The translations under genes were made by a program, and so were the position numbers. 64,000 bases of DNA, taken from Takakia lepidozioides. Its lineage: Eukaryota > Streptophyta > Takakiopsida > Takakiales > Takakiaceae. The stretch spans positions 22,446,001 to 22,510,000 of the forward strand of contig CM060734.1 in assembly GCA_030704615.1 (NCBI GenBank), written 5' to 3'. Below the pieces are notes generated by a model, which did no database searches, had not been told where the DNA came from, and saw only the letters and a list, made by a program, of their open reading frames with translations. This document shows, one piece after another, positions 30,317-42,291 of this stretch (within the stretch, counting starts at the first letter, position 1; the number at the start of each line of letters is the position of its first letter).

Positions 30317-32045
30317 GGTCTAAAGGGGATGAGGGATGGTGGGAAGGTTACCGAGACGGGGGTAGAAACCGTCAAGAAGGCTTGAGGAGGAGTAGTTGAG
30401 TCCGCCTTGTCTGGAGTATTGATGGTCGGCGGGTATATAACGGAGGTGGTGTGACTGAGTGAATTTTGCCCATTCATGGTCTGTTGAGGATGGAGATTTG
30501 TGTATACCATTGTATGTGTGACCCAGGAGGGCAATGTCCCTGTTGAAATCGCCTGCTAGGATGTAGTGCTGGGGGTGGGTAGGTGACTGGGTTAGTGTGT
30601 TGGAGATGGTGAGTAAGATATCAGGGATCAGGGGGAGATCATCAGCGTGTGAGGGCATGTATAAGTGTATAAGGATAATGGGGGGGAGCGCTGGAAGGTG
30701 TAGTTTGATAATTTGGAGATGCGATCGGAGGGGGAGAGCGACAGGTATTTTGACCGTGGTGCTAGGGGAGTGATGTGTGCGGAGGATACCGAGAGCCACC
30801 CCGCCACGGGTAGGATGGTATGGCGCAGAACGTCTGGTAAGGCATTGTGCAGCTGTGAACGAGTTGCCATACAACATATAGTATTCTGGGAGGAGTTTGT
30901 TGATATATGAGCTATTGGGGTTGTTGAGTTTAGTTTCTTGTAAGAGGATGATATGCGGGGGTGTAGAGTCTGTGAGATGGATAAGGCTTTGAATGCTGGT
31001 GGCAAGTGATCCTACATTCCAAGTTATTATGTTGAGTGCGTGTGCGTGCTGGGAGGGGGAGGTGTGTGGGGGGCAGTAGGATCTAGGAGGTGTTGGAGGT
31101 GGGTTACTGATGGGGCTGTGTATGTAGGATGGGGAGGTAGGTGGTGGTGTCATGGACGGGGATTGATATCCGGGGATGCCTCTCTTGGCTTGAATGGTTG
31201 CAGTGAGAATGTTTTTGGAGAGGAAAGGGAATTTGTTGGCGATAGTATCTAGCTCTGGGCTGGTTGCAGTTGGGTGGGCCAGGTGTTCACCTAGAATCCT
31301 ATGGACTTCTCCGGGTGTGGCTTGTAGTAGGCTGAGAGATTCGTGGAGGGTGTGTAGGTAGTGTGGGGGCGCTAGGTATCTGTGGGGTAGTGCGGGTAAA
31401 TTATGCAGTTGTTGTAGTAGTGAACATACGTGTGTGTCTAGTTGGGTTTGGAAGTAGTCGTTACATAGTGAGGGTATAAGGGAGATGATGATGATTAGTG
31501 AGAATAGGAGGTGTTGTGTAGGGTATGCATTAAGTTTATGGGTGGCATTGACTAGAGATGGGTGTTGGCAGGCATGAAGCCCAAAGGTGGCAATTGGGTA
31601 TGTGGGTTTGCGTTTGGTGGAAGGATTGGGAAGAAAGGGAGAGAAGTGGTCGCTTAGGTGTTGATATGCAGATATGAGTGAGATAGTGTCTTTTTGGAAA
31701 TATAGTTCATATCTTTCTTGATGGTCTTTGGAGAGTTTGTTGATGATGCTGGTGATGGTAGAGGGGCCTGGGTTTGGGTGGACGTCACCGCAGCGTAGGA
31801 GTACAAGTGTTTCACAAGCAAGTTTATAGGATTTAAAGTGGGACGGTGGGTGGTGAGAGGAGTGTTTGGATGCCCGAGGTTTCTGGTGGTATCTCCCATG
31901 TGGACAATGGGTTATAAAGTGGACTTGGGGGGAACAAGGAGTAGGGGTGCATTGGTGGTAGCTGTTATAAGAGTGGAAGAGGGGGGTGGAGTGGGTAGCA
32001 CCGTAGTGGGGTGTGAGTGGAGCTGGTTGCTTGAGTGTGTGTGGG
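30317..32045 (-). pseudogene. Non-LTR retrotransposon (LINE) ORF: 2A-like motif and APE endonuclease
   Basis: One minus-strand frame is open for about 575 codons. Its 5' part is His/Pro-rich (HCPHGRYHQKPRASK). LVLLRCGDVHPNPGP follows at about 31803-31763. After ~190 residues of linker comes the endonuclease that nicks target DNA: NIITWNVGSL, IILLQETKL, RGGVALGI and LAGDFNRDI (about 31040-30510), all hallmarks of the exonuclease-endonuclease-phosphatase fold. The frame is cut near 30300 before the terminal SDH motif, and no RT follows. No start Met lies upstream of the 2A-like motif in this frame, so the 5' end is also incomplete. The clade is uncertain (CR1/L2-like elements often have this layout). 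Confidence 0.8.
31763..31789 (-). other. 2A-like ribosome-skipping motif
   Basis: GDVHPNPGP matches the 2A consensus D(V/I)ExNPGP except that the Glu is His. It is preceded by the usual hydrophobic Leu-rich stretch (LVLLRC). Such motifs are known upstream of the endonuclease in several animal LINEs. Whether this variant is active cannot be judged from sequence. Confidence 0.65.
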
Positions 32046-33689
32046 GGATTTTATTTTGCTTAGCTTAGTGGGTGGTTCCATCCGGTGGCCATGGGAGGGG
32101 TTGTTGTGCGGCGATTAGTATGGGAGCTCATATGGTGGGGTTGGTAAGAATTTAATATGAATGTATGGTGGGTGGGGGATATAGGTTTAATTAGAGCGGG
32201 AAAATAGGATAGGTGGGCGACACACATGGATGAATGAAGTCGGGCAGAGGCGCGGATGAAGTGGCCTGTGGTTGGATGAGGTGTCGGTTATGGGCTATAG
32301 GAGTGTGAGTGCAGGGGATTTGATTAGGGGTAGCCATGTGGCGATTATGTGATTGTGCTAGGTGGCGGGTGTGATATGTGGATTGTGCATTGCGCTGAGT
32401 AGAGGAGGGATGATAAACGTTTTGAGGACTAGGATGAATGAGGAGTGTATGGAAGATGTTTAGGATATAATGACGAATCGTAGTTGGATGAAATGTGCCT
32501 TGGGGATGATGAACATCCTGATGAGAGTGAGATGCTTTTTAATAATGATGGAGTGGTAGCATGGAGTAAAATTCTTGGAGTGAGATCATGGATATAGAGT
32601 AGCATTGTTGTAGCATTGTTTGATATGAGGAGAGTACATATGCCCAAGTAGGAATCGGAGATGTTGCATAGTCCTCGCTTGAGATGGGACCGGGAAGAAA
32701 CAGATGGAGATTAGAGTGATGATCAGAAAGCAGCAGGTGAATAGAAGGATTGGCCATGGATCAGGGCATGGCCAGTTAGTTGAGAGGAGGGGTACATGCA
32801 GAGTAGAGATTTGGGATGCTGGTATACCAGCAGGCATAGCTATGAGAAAGAGAGATGTTAAGGCAGCGGAGATCATTGTAGTAAGATCCAAGTCGGAGAT
32901 AGTCGAGGGACCAGTCGTTGGGGTTGCGATTTACAGAAACAATCTTGGTGGGAGCAAAGGGCCACTGTCTTGGAGAGAGGGCCTGTGAAATACATGGGGC
33001 CAATAGGAGCACTTCAAATACTTGGGGAGATAGACATTGGGGTAGTTACCTTGATAGAGACTGGGTGCCAACAGATGGATATTGGGTGGTCTTGTACCTG
33101 GGTGCGTAGATGGTGAGAGCAAGGGTGGTGTTGTGCTTAACACAGTCTGCACCTTATGTTGGATTGATCACCAGGGTGTCGTGGGGCTGTGCGTGGGAAG
33201 ATTTGTTTGACCAGTGAGCATGTCTTGAATTGGGGATGCCATCAGCAGCATAGCATGGGAACAGCAGAGAGTGATAAATATGAAGTGCAAGTGATGTGTG
33301 AACTGCTTGTCAAAGGAAAGGGGAGAGGCAACCAAGGGTGGGGAGGGGGGTAAGTGATTTCCCTGAGCGTGGGAGGGCCTTGGTGTGGTGAAGGCCAGTG
33401 ATGGGGGCCTCGCATCTGACATTGCGAGGGCCCGAGCATGTTGTCACTTGCAGCTGTTTTGCAGAATTTGAGGGGGCTGGGCGAGTCATGGCAACCGCTA
33501 CGGGTATCTGGCCAGGCCAGCAACTCTTGGCTATAGTTGAGTCCAGCCACATGACAGCTTGCCTGTCTCCAGGTTGATGCAAGTAGTTCTTGATGGGTGT
33601 CTGCCCTGGGGAAAAGCCTCCGAGCAGCCATGTGATGATTTTTGTGAACCGGCCCCTGTAACCCCTTGGCAAGGGCAGCCCTCACGCTA

Positions 33690-34020
33690 TCACCTGATTC
33701 AAATCTGGCTCTGATGATGCCCGCATGGATCTGCTGGCCATGTTCCAGGGCTGCAGGACCAGCATACGTGCTCAGGATGCTCGTGAAAGTCACGCTGTCT
33801 GTCCTTACTTCGTCTCGTTGCATCTGTTCATAGACCTTCAGAGCCTTCCAACTACATCCATTGTGGGCATGTCCTATGATTATTGCATTCCATGGAACCA
33901 TTGTTTGTCGACGCATATGGTCAAACACTTGGCATGCATCGGCTGTGCTGTCACAATTGGCGTATATGTCAACCAGGGCGGTGTACAGACTGGTATCTGG
34001 CTCAGGGCGCACCGTGGTTG
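33690..34020 (-). pseudogene. Pentatricopeptide-repeat fragment
   Basis: Minus strand reads PDTSLYTALVDIYANCDST, QVFDHMRRQTMVPWNAIIIG, ALKVYEQMQRDEVRTDSVTF and LEHGQQIHAGIIRARFES. This is about 2.5 PLS-type PPR units. They are embedded in a longer open frame whose other parts are not PPR, and no start, E or DYW domain is attached. Confidence 0.8.
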
Positions 34021-34544
34021 CACCGGTGGTTAAAAGGAGAGAGATAATCAAGCAGACGCTGATGCCCTGAGTGGCGTAATGTCGTTCTATGAGCTTACTT
34101 ACGTAAACCCTTCGTGCAACCAATCTGAAGGGTACGAGAAGCCGAGACACCGGGGAGGGGTGGGTCGCAGTAATATCCCAGCATGAAAACTTTCTTACAT
34201 ACCGAAGCCACAGGGATGGGCCTTGATAGAACATCCCTCCAACACGCACAATGCTAATGAGATTCAACCATAGCGAAGTGGACATGAGTGTGAGAGTCTG
34301 GGAGAGATGACACCAGTGGATCGCCGCAGGAACTACCATCAGGCGCCCTGGGTCAGATATAGCCATTGGGAAGAAGCTCGGGCACCATACCTGGGCTGGA
34401 AGATGACTAGTATACCTGGTAATCTGATACAGAGGTGGAGGGTGAGGGAGCACCCACTGGGGTATCGGGTCCTCATGGGGGGGGGGAGTGATTGTTGCCA
34501 TGGTTACGAGCCAATTGACATCTACAGAATTTGCACGACCACCG

Positions 34545-34665
34545 GATTTTGCTCGACCATCATGAAACCACCACTGTGAAGGATCTGAGCAAAGCTCCAG
34601 CCAGAACTGTTGGTTACTTATTGCTTGATCGTTCTTCAGTATCCCTGGAAACTGGGGAGATTTCA
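34545..34665 (-). pseudogene. Possible PDF-motif half-exon (OSB-like)
   Basis: FWLELCSDPSQWWFHDGRAK resembles the first half of the PDF motif of plant organellar SSB proteins (LWxEFFxDPxxWWDNR). A GTAGATG at the expected exon end follows. Only one half is seen. Confidence 0.4.
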
Positions 34666-36847
34666 TAGCTATCGCTTGCAAGTATTTGGAAACCAGCCCT
34701 GCCCAACTGCATACCCACTTCAGCTCCACCTCCTGGTCCGTTTATTTGCTGCAGATTTTGATATCACAATCTCCACTCATATAACTGTTCTTTGCATCAG
34801 CAGGGCGTGCCAGGGGGATCAATGTGGTGTTCACGTGATCTTGGTCATGCGGGGGGCAGCCTTTGTAGCTTCGTGGCGTCAGAAAAGGAGGCAGCGTCTC
34901 ACCTCCAAGCCCAAGGATGTTCAACCCCAGATCTGCAGATTGCGTTGGTGTTGCACATTTTGCACTTGGAGAGGGTGTCTCAGCGGGGGGAGCCAGAAGG
35001 TCGTCATCGGTATAGAGGGCAGCATCTGGAGGCTGGGAAGTGACCTGCCCATGCCTTTGCGCAGCTGGCATGCTGAGGGAGGCCGAGTTGGGACAGAGTA
35101 GTGAATTGAGAGGATGGGAAGACATGGTACCTGAGAGGAGCATAAGGGAATAGGCATAGATGTTGGAACGATTGTACCTGGTAATGTGCGGTCGAATGTG
35201 GGAAACGGATATGTAGACAGAGATGGTTGAGTGAAGACCCCGAGTGAGGTGCCAACGCGGGCAGAGTAGGGATGCAGCAGTGAAGAGCCTCTGACGCAGT
35301 GTAGTGTCAGATGGGTGTGCGACGTGTAGAAGGCTCCAGTTCGGCATTTGGGAGATAGAAGTAGTGATCCCGTCCGTGCCTATGAGAGGTGGGGTTAGCG
35401 CCTTGCGCTGCAGCTTGCGATCATCCTGAGAGTAACTAGGCTGTAAACAGAGATCTGTCGACCTGGTTAGAGAGGCCTTATACTTTGCCTTGGAGGGTAG
35501 CTCCGCCCATTCCGCTAGGAGAGTGTTTAGGTAGCAGCTTGGAGTGGATGACGAGAGCAGATCGGTGAAATCACTCCTGTTGGTGACGACGCGTTGTGTG
35601 ATGTGTGGTCTTTGCAGCTTGCAAAAGAAAACTGATGTAGAGAACTCCAGCCCTGCGGGGACTATGTAACCCACCCTGAGGGAAGACGCGTTGCAAACAG
35701 AAATAAAGTTGTCTTCCAGAGTGTGCAAGCCGCTCGGTTGAGCCACTAAATGAGCTTCAGTCACATAAGAAAGATGTAATGGGCCCTTGGTGATGGGATT
35801 TTCGCCCAGCGATGTGGCCATGAGGCCACCAGAGTGGAACAGAGTGATTCTGATCGCACTGTTGCCGATGTTCGGGGAAGTATCCGTTGCCCCAAAAATT
35901 CCATGAGGGAGATGAAGGGTTGAGTTGGTGCATATCGTAGCGTAGCTCCTTTCCAGATACAAGGAGGGGGGGGTGGAAGAGTACCCATTCGCGCAGTGGA
36001 TCCTCATCGCAGGGAGGGAGCCAGGGGGTAGAGCTATGGCGGCGGAGGTCGATGGTGCTGGGGCGATTGTTTGCTGGCGTAATCCAGTCTGACAAACGCC
36101 AAGGAGGAGCTCAAAAGAAGCGCTATGACAAAGCAGTAAAAGACATTGCTAGAGCAAGGGGTGGGGCGGTGAGACCAACGTGTGAGAGCACTTAGAGAGG
36201 TAGCAGAGGCCATGGCGGCTGCCATGGTTAAGTATAGAGACGCTGGTAGATAAGCGGGACCGCTGATCTGGAGAGCTTAGGAAGACGAGGAGATTAGGGA
36301 TTTGGCATAACCCATAACTAGAACCTTGCTAAGACGTAGACAAGATCATGGTGGGCGGGTGGGAGGGCGGGGAGCGCCGCTGCACCCCTGCGAACGAGTC
36401 CTTAGTGTTAAAATTGAGGCCAGATCCTATGCCGACCATACCTTCCAGGTCCTTATCTTGAGGCTCGGGCAAACCCAGGGAATCTCCCGTGTGAGCAGCT
36501 CAGGGGATCACGCTTTGCGTGGTAAATGTGAGCAGAATCCCTAAAGTGTGAGTAGATTGTAAGCGTGAACAGATTAGTGAAGCGGAGCCTACAACCGAGG
36601 GAAAAAGAGGGCCTATTGTCGTGGTCGCTAAGGACACAAACTCCTCTCCATGAGACCCAAGAATCCGTGCTTCCTGACGACAATGTGGTACAAATGTACT
36701 ATGAAAAGCTGCCGGATGAATGAATTTGTGATGAATGAAAGAAGGGAAGGGATGAATGTTGGATGAAAAATTGGCCTGATGAATGAACCATGGATGACTG
36801 CTACAACATTTATCCTTATCAACATGTACGCAGGGAACAGGCATTAA

Positions 36848-37189
36848 GAGCATCTCCAATGGGGGGTCCCTAAATGCCCCTGCAGCAAAGGAGCCCCCGG
36901 CCTTGGTATCCGCGCCCCCGGGGCCCGCACTTTCGTGGAGGATAGAGGCATGACAACCCGGCCGGTACCTGCTGGAACGACTAAAAACACGACTGCCTGC
37001 ATTTATGGCGTGAGGGTAAGGCAGCGTCAAGGCAGCGTCAGTCGAGGTGGTCCCTCCAGAACAAGGCACGTCAGCCGAAAAGACATGTGCAAGGTAGTTT
37101 GATGGGGTTGCCGTTGGGGGAGGGGAGTGTTGGAGGCCGCAGGAGGTTACCGTTGCACGGTTGTTTGGTGTACCCCGGTGGAGATGCTC
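36848..37189. mobile_element. Harbinger/Tourist-like MITE (342 bp)
   Basis: Ends are GAGCATCTCCAATGGGG on the left and the reverse complement of GAGCATCTCCACCGGGG on the right. Both flanks carry the 3-bp duplication TAA (36845-36847 and 37190-37192), typical of PIF/Harbinger elements. No transposase inside; a GC-rich near-palindrome lies near 36895-36925. Confidence 0.75.
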
Positions 37190-37196
37190 TAAGCTC

Positions 37197-37712
37197 TCCT
37201 CAACGCCAGCTTAATTCGCAGCCCGTGTTAGCACATGACAATTCAACCGATGAAAGAAAGAAAGAAATGATTCCAAAAAACCTTACGATAAGCATCTATG
37301 TGCAGAGATACAGACATTAAGGTGGCGTCAACGCCAGCTTAATTCCGAGCCCCTGTTGGCACATGACAATTCAACCTACGGAAAAAAACCTTAGTGGTAA
37401 GCATGTGTGTGCAGGGGCTTGGGATTAAGGTGTCGTCAACGCCATCTTAATTCCCAGCAAGTTTTCAAAAAATAATTAAAAAAAATCGTTTTTTGTTTTT
37501 TTTTTTTTTTTCTTCCCTGATTGTGCTAGATTAAGGTGTCGTCAACAACATCTTAATTCCCAGTACGAGTTGGCACATGACAATTCATGGAAAAACCAAA
37601 AACCCCAAAAAATTTCACCCAAATTTTTTTGATGACGAACAAGCATTGGCGGTAAGGCGGTGTGTATGCAGGTGCTGGGGATTAAGGGTCGTCAACGACA
37701 TCTTAATTCCCA
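37197..37712. repeat. Array of near-palindromic ATTAAGGTGTCGTCAACGAC units
   Basis: A 27-28-bp imperfect palindrome (ATTAAGGTGTCGT-CA-ACGACATCTTAAT type) occurs with its centre at about 37330, 37438, 37544 and 37694, and as a half-site at 37201. Spacings are about 128, 108, 106 and 150 bp. Between them TTGGCACATGACAATTCA and GTGTGCAGG-like blocks also recur, so these are decayed tandem units. A 15-T run lies near 37497-37511. Confidence 0.8.
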
Positions 37713-38225
37713 GTACGTGTTTTGAAACGTTTATTTATAAAGCACAAGTTCACCTCTCTACCTTCTTTAGATTTGGGTGTGAGCCTCTCTCTCAACTTTG
37801 GATACTGGAAAAATGACAAGTAACCCCTCCTCAATCAACAAAGCAATGTGGATTCATTGTTGGCAATATATACTGCACTTTCATAATTGATTTGCAAGCA
37901 AGACTAGCATGGTTTAAAGGATTTCGGAGCTCAGGGGATTTGGGAGCTACTACTACAAAACAACTTTGTATTATTTCACTTATTTCATTCATCTATGTCT
38001 CATTCATCATATAGACATTCATCCGCCATTCATCCCTCATCCATCCAAGCAGCATCCATAACCGAGCTTGTAGTACTGGCCACTCTGCGCAGTAATAGGT
38101 CTTCTAAGTCGAATAGGCGTCCGCGGTTATAGGTGAGCAGATCTTGAAGCGTGAGCAGAATTCTGCTCACAGGATCTGCTCGCAGAGTAGCATCCCCCGC
38201 TCAAACCTGGGGCTCTTTCAAGAGC

Positions 38226-40007
38226 AAAAAGAACAAAGGATGAAAATGCAAGCTGGGATAAACTAGTCAGCCAAAGGAGAGAAAATGTCTAAGTATTTCT
38301 TCCAGAAGATTAAGCTTCGAAGAGCCATGCAATCTATCCCTGAGCTGTACATTGATCAAGCAGGCAATAAATCCTCTAATCCCAGAGAGCTATGTGCTAT
38401 GGCCTTTAGCCATTTCAGCTCTCTCTTCCAGGCAGACCATCGGCTCTGACTATTCTACCCTGCTGGACTCTTGCCTTCGTTCGACCCCAAACAGACTGTC
38501 TGCTGACAAAGGTCTAGCCTTGTTTGGGGTCTTCACACCTATGGAATTGGAAGAGGCCCTTCATCAGATGAGCAATGGGAAAACTCCAGGTTTAGATGGG
38601 TATGTCAGTCGGTTCTCGGGTTTCCTCTCCTTGCTCTCCCCAGAGATTGTTACCATCCAGGCAAGGCAGGTCTCTCTAGCACGCATCTGCCACTGGTCCT
38701 CTAAATTCAAAGACTTCAACCCCTCCCTCCCGGCAGGGGAACATTCTTCCATGGCTGAGAAGTAACTTTTTTGCTTGGATTGATGGCCTACCTCTCGGGA
38801 AGCTCCAGCTTGACCTAGCCAAGTGGCAATGGGAATTTGAAGGCTCTCTAGAGTCTTTCTTTGCATATTATGCTAAGAAAGCATACAGGGCTCTCCTTCA
38901 ATCCAAACCTTTGCTCAAAAAATGCAACAAAAAGTGGGACCATTATCTATTCAGAGACGAAAATTGGAAATGTATCTGGGGTCTCATCTGGGAGAAAGCT
39001 AAGCCATCCAAAATTAGTGCGTTCTTATGGCAGATTGCGAACAGGGTCCTAAAGGTGGGTCGGTTCCTGGACTGGTAAGGGAACACCCTCTATGGTTGCT
39101 GCACTTCCACCACTGTAGAAACTCTGGAACACTGCCTCTTGCAGTGTGTGGCCCCTTCGGCCATTTGGCCCCTTGCCTTACAATTCTATTCTGAATGGGA
39201 GTGTATTGCCCCAGACCCAATTGTTCTCCTACTGAACTATTAAAAAACAGGGAAGGCCAAGGCTGTTGGATGTCCTGTTTTTGAAGTCCTTTGTTCGGCC
39301 ACCCTCTGGCAAACATGGAAAGCCAGATGCAGTTGGGCATTGGACAATCAGAACTCATCTCTTACAAAGATCCTCACTTTGGTCTTCAATGACCTCACCA
39401 TTGCTGCTAAACTTGCCTGGGCGAAATTGGGTGCAGAGTACGACAAACGCCCAGAACGTGGTCCAGCACTCCTTGCCTCCTTCAGACGATCTTGGGGGAA
39501 TCGGGGGCTCATCTGCTCCTGCATCGACATCGACACCTGTTTATGGGCATGAACAATTCCCCATATCTGGCAGCAACAAAGAGCCCCCCTCTTCGGCCTC
39601 CCCTGACTATGAAAGATCATATCGAAACTGGAACTAGCACATCAAGACAGCCCGCGTGAAGTCCAAGCTTCATTTCCACCAGTAGATAGACTACCTTCTC
39701 ACTGGCTTCTTGTTTGTCACCTTACCCTACACTAGTATCTGGCTCCCGGCCCTGATCTAAGGTTATTCGAGGGTCTCCCCCTCCATCGCTCTATGTTTAT
39801 CTCTCCTTAATTCTACTTGTATTGAGGAGGTCGACTGTCTCAGGTCCACTATACCCAGGAATCTCCTACACTGCATGTCATGTGTTAGGCCTCATGGCAG
39901 CCCTCGGGCCTGTAAAGGGTTTAATGTTTTCCCTTCAAATAATTCCAAATAAAGTTGTCAGAGCCACTACCCCCTGTTCCTTAAAAAAAAAAAATTAAAA
40001 AAAAAAT
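38226..40007 (+). pseudogene. L1-like LINE, deleted ORF2 and poly(A) 3' end
   Basis: Starts inside the endonuclease-RT linker (SKYFFQKIKLRRAMQSIPEL). The RT N-terminal signature ELEEALHQMSNGKTPGLDGY is at about 38540-38600. The RT catalytic core is deleted. From about 38850 the reverse-transcriptase-associated zinc-binding domain is visible: KPSKISAFLWQIANRVLKVG, then CC...TVETLEHCLLQC...IW (39000-39170). A TAA near 39077 and other stops break it. An A-rich tail at 39981-40007 fits the LINE 3' end. This LINE differs from the one at 30.3-32 kb. Confidence 0.85.
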
Positions 40008-40249
40008 CCCAAACAATTGTTGACAAATGACTCACTTTCTAGAATATCAGAAAGAACTAATTTGAAGCCATGCATTCCAAATTGGCCGCTTCCATGCTTC
40101 AGATCCATGAATGAAGGGCCTGGGCCTGGATACTCCTTGCACAAGGAGGGAGACGGCCAGCTAGATGCGTTGTAGTAGGTTTAGCTGTGACTGATAAAGC
40201 CCATTGTAGCAAACTAATAGGCTCTTACTTACACTGGCATAATTGTAAA

Positions 40250-40339
40250 ATTTCAATATATATATATATATGGTCTTGCCCAAGCAAATGTAACTTCTTA
40301 TGGTGTCACTTGACCAGAAGCCTACTTCCGATGGGGAGG
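40250..40339 (-). mobile_element. SINE (minus strand), 3' part, split by a solo LTR
   Basis: The reverse complement contains GACACCATAA and an AT-microsatellite tail, matching the tail region of the SINE at 42103-42279. The rest continues at 41072-41150 beyond the inserted LTR. Confidence 0.6.
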
Positions 40340-41066
40340 TGTCGCGCACCCTACTTCGGTAAACTCCCCTTCAAGTCATAGTTACTCGCTTTGATGCGCG
40401 CGCCTGACTCCCAACCTGGCCGCCCGGGCCAACTTGGAGCTTCGGCTGCTCACCGGGACATAACGGTCCCCTTTCGCTTCCCTCTAAAACCCTCCACCTA
40501 ATTGGGACTAGGAGAATTCACTTTGGTAGATGGCAGTCCGGAGCAGCTCCCCACTCTTTGGTCGCTTTCCGGCTCGCTCGCTTACTCACTAGCTTTTGGT
40601 CACCAACGGGCTTGCACCGTTCTCGGGGTTACTACTCCCTATATATACTTCTGTAGCTGTCCGCGGGGGTTTCACAACCAGCCATGCCATTTTATGGCGA
40701 ACCACCATGAAGACCCTCGATTCCCGGTGGTGAGTCGCGGTGAGTCTTGGCCCGCTCACCACGGCCCCTATGGACCGTGATGAGTCCCAAGACTCCCCAC
40801 GACTCCCACCACGAGATCTCCGCCCCCATGGTGAGTCCTATGCCACCCCCACTAAGTCCCACTAAGCTACCACCACCCCTTGTGGAGCCACCCCCACCGC
40901 AACCCGGTGTGCGGGGCTCCACCTAGTGAGCGCCTCCGCTTCTCTGAGTGCCTTGGGCACTCAAGGGTGCCTCGGCCCCCCATACCTATCGCTGCCGCTG
41001 CCCCCACCACAGGGGCAGCCCCTCATGTGTCCCGACCCCCTGCCCTCAAGGCAAAGGGCAGCGACA
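40340..41066. mobile_element. Solo LTR, second copy (727 bp)
   Basis: TGTCGCGCACC...GCGACA ends, about 95 percent similar by eye to 6077-6788. Flanked by the 5-bp duplication GGAGG (40335-40339 and 41067-41071). Contains the CTATATATA box near 40639. The target is a SINE. Confidence 0.85.
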
Positions 41067-41071
41067 GGAGG

Positions 41072-41150
41072 TGGACACCTTTACGACATTTGACACACTT
41101 GTATGGTTTTGAACCCACAACCACAAGTGAAATGGCTATTATGCTATAAT
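41072..41150 (-). mobile_element. SINE (minus strand), 5' part
   Basis: TGGACACCTTTACGACATTT and GGTTTTGAACCCACAACCA are the reverse complement of the SINE body and B-box region. Joining with 40250-40339 restores the order of the intact SINE. Confidence 0.6.
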
Positions 41151-41234
41151 ATATATTGGCCCAACCGCTGTGATTGAAGGGTTGAACCCTCAATCTATTT
41201 TTTTTTGGAGGAAAATTTTTAACCACCGATAATG

Positions 41235-41385
41235 TAGTAGAGCAGATAGCCCAGTAATTTGTACCTTTGCCTGTGCATAACCTGGGTGATCTAGGTTTCA
41301 AATTGTCGACTTTCCAACGGAAGGCAGTATTGAAGAGACACCATAATTTGCGCTTCTTTCAATTTTTTCAATTTTTTTTCCGGCA
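41235..41385 (+). mobile_element. tRNA-derived SINE, second copy
   Basis: AGATAGCCCAGTAATTTG resembles a pol III A box and CTAGGTTTCAAATTG a B box. The 3' part GAAGAGACACCATAATTTGC is the family tail, followed by T-rich sequence. Confidence 0.65.
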
Positions 41386-42102
41386 TTATTTTCCACCCTC
41401 ATGATTTGGGTCCTGCTACTTTGCTGCGTGTGGTAACTTACATCGTCTGGATTCGTGGCCACAGATCGTGACTTATATGAAAGGGGATATTTTCCCCACT
41501 CTTCTTCAAATCTCATCTTTGAAAAAAGACTAGAGCTTCGCGATGCTCCGCACTACCAGTGACGAATGGTAACTGAGTACTGAATGGAGGAGAGAGATAG
41601 AACAGAAAAGTTATAAGATTTATGATTTTAACATAGCGTATATGAGAGCCGATATAATTGCTATTAGAAGGGGTGAGGGAAATAAATTCACTAAGTTTTT
41701 ATTAATGAAGAAAGAACATAGCAAAAGTTTCCGAAATATAAGGTGGAGAGGGAAGGGAATGGAATAAAAACTTTATAAAATATTTACAAATATACAAAAT
41801 TGTTTAAAAATATCATGTCACAAGGGGCTTTATCAAATGTTTGTCTATAGAGACTATTGATGCTAAAGAGTTAAGACTGATTGGGCAGCTGAAAAGTGAA
41901 GCACATATCTCAAATGCGGGTTTTGGATTGTAGGCAGAGATTTTATGACTAAAATGAGCGTGTGCTGAACTTGTAGAATAATGAAATTGAGTCCCGTTGA
42001 GAATATGTGCCCACATATTTTTGTTCATTCTGGGTGCATCTTATGGGGCTGACAAAGTATGGCTGGACAATGGGGAAGTGGCATCCTATTTCTATGCTAG
42101 CC

Positions 42103-42279
42103 GTCAACCAAGTTGTAGCCGAGTGGTAATGGGCACATACCACCTCGGAAGTGGTTGTGAGTTCAATCCACCCTTGGTGTCACAAAGGTGTCCACCTTCA
42201 TAGCGGAAAGGCATTAACCTTTCCGGGTGAAGAGACACCATAATTTACGCTTCCTTCGAGGCGTCAAATATTATTATTA
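42103..42279 (+). mobile_element. tRNA-derived SINE with 12-bp target duplication
   Basis: A box TAGCCGAGTGG at 42116-42126, B box GAGTTCAATCC at about 42159-42169, tail GAAGAGACACCATAATTTAC and a (TTA)n end. It is flanked on both sides by TCTATGCTAGCC (42091-42102 and 42280-42291), a perfect target-site duplication, which fixes the ends and the 177-bp length. SINEs are mobilised by LINE proteins; a LINE in this window could be of the kind that served it, but tails do not match closely. Confidence 0.88.
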
Positions 42280-42291
42280 TCTATGCTAGCC

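Larger units (their letters stand above)
32046..36240 (-). other. Unresolved minus-strand-biased block with weak repeats
   Basis: Long minus-strand frames (36007-34742, 421 codons; 34729-33242, 495 codons) are unlike any family I know. Three loosely related pieces, near 36000, 34500 and 33090, share EDPxxxWVLxHPP or PSLY-like peptides. Hydrophobic segments (CLIISLLLTTGATT near 34060; LLFTCCFLIITLISICFF near 32710) follow two of them. The block could be the 5' part of the adjoining LINE, another element, or decayed host genes. Long frames here may also reflect the biased base composition. Confidence 0.35.

Noticed and set aside
34742-36007. 421-codon minus-strand frame as a cellular or envelope-like gene
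   Set aside because: No recognisable domain; hydrophobic segments alone do not support such a call, and biased composition can keep frames open.
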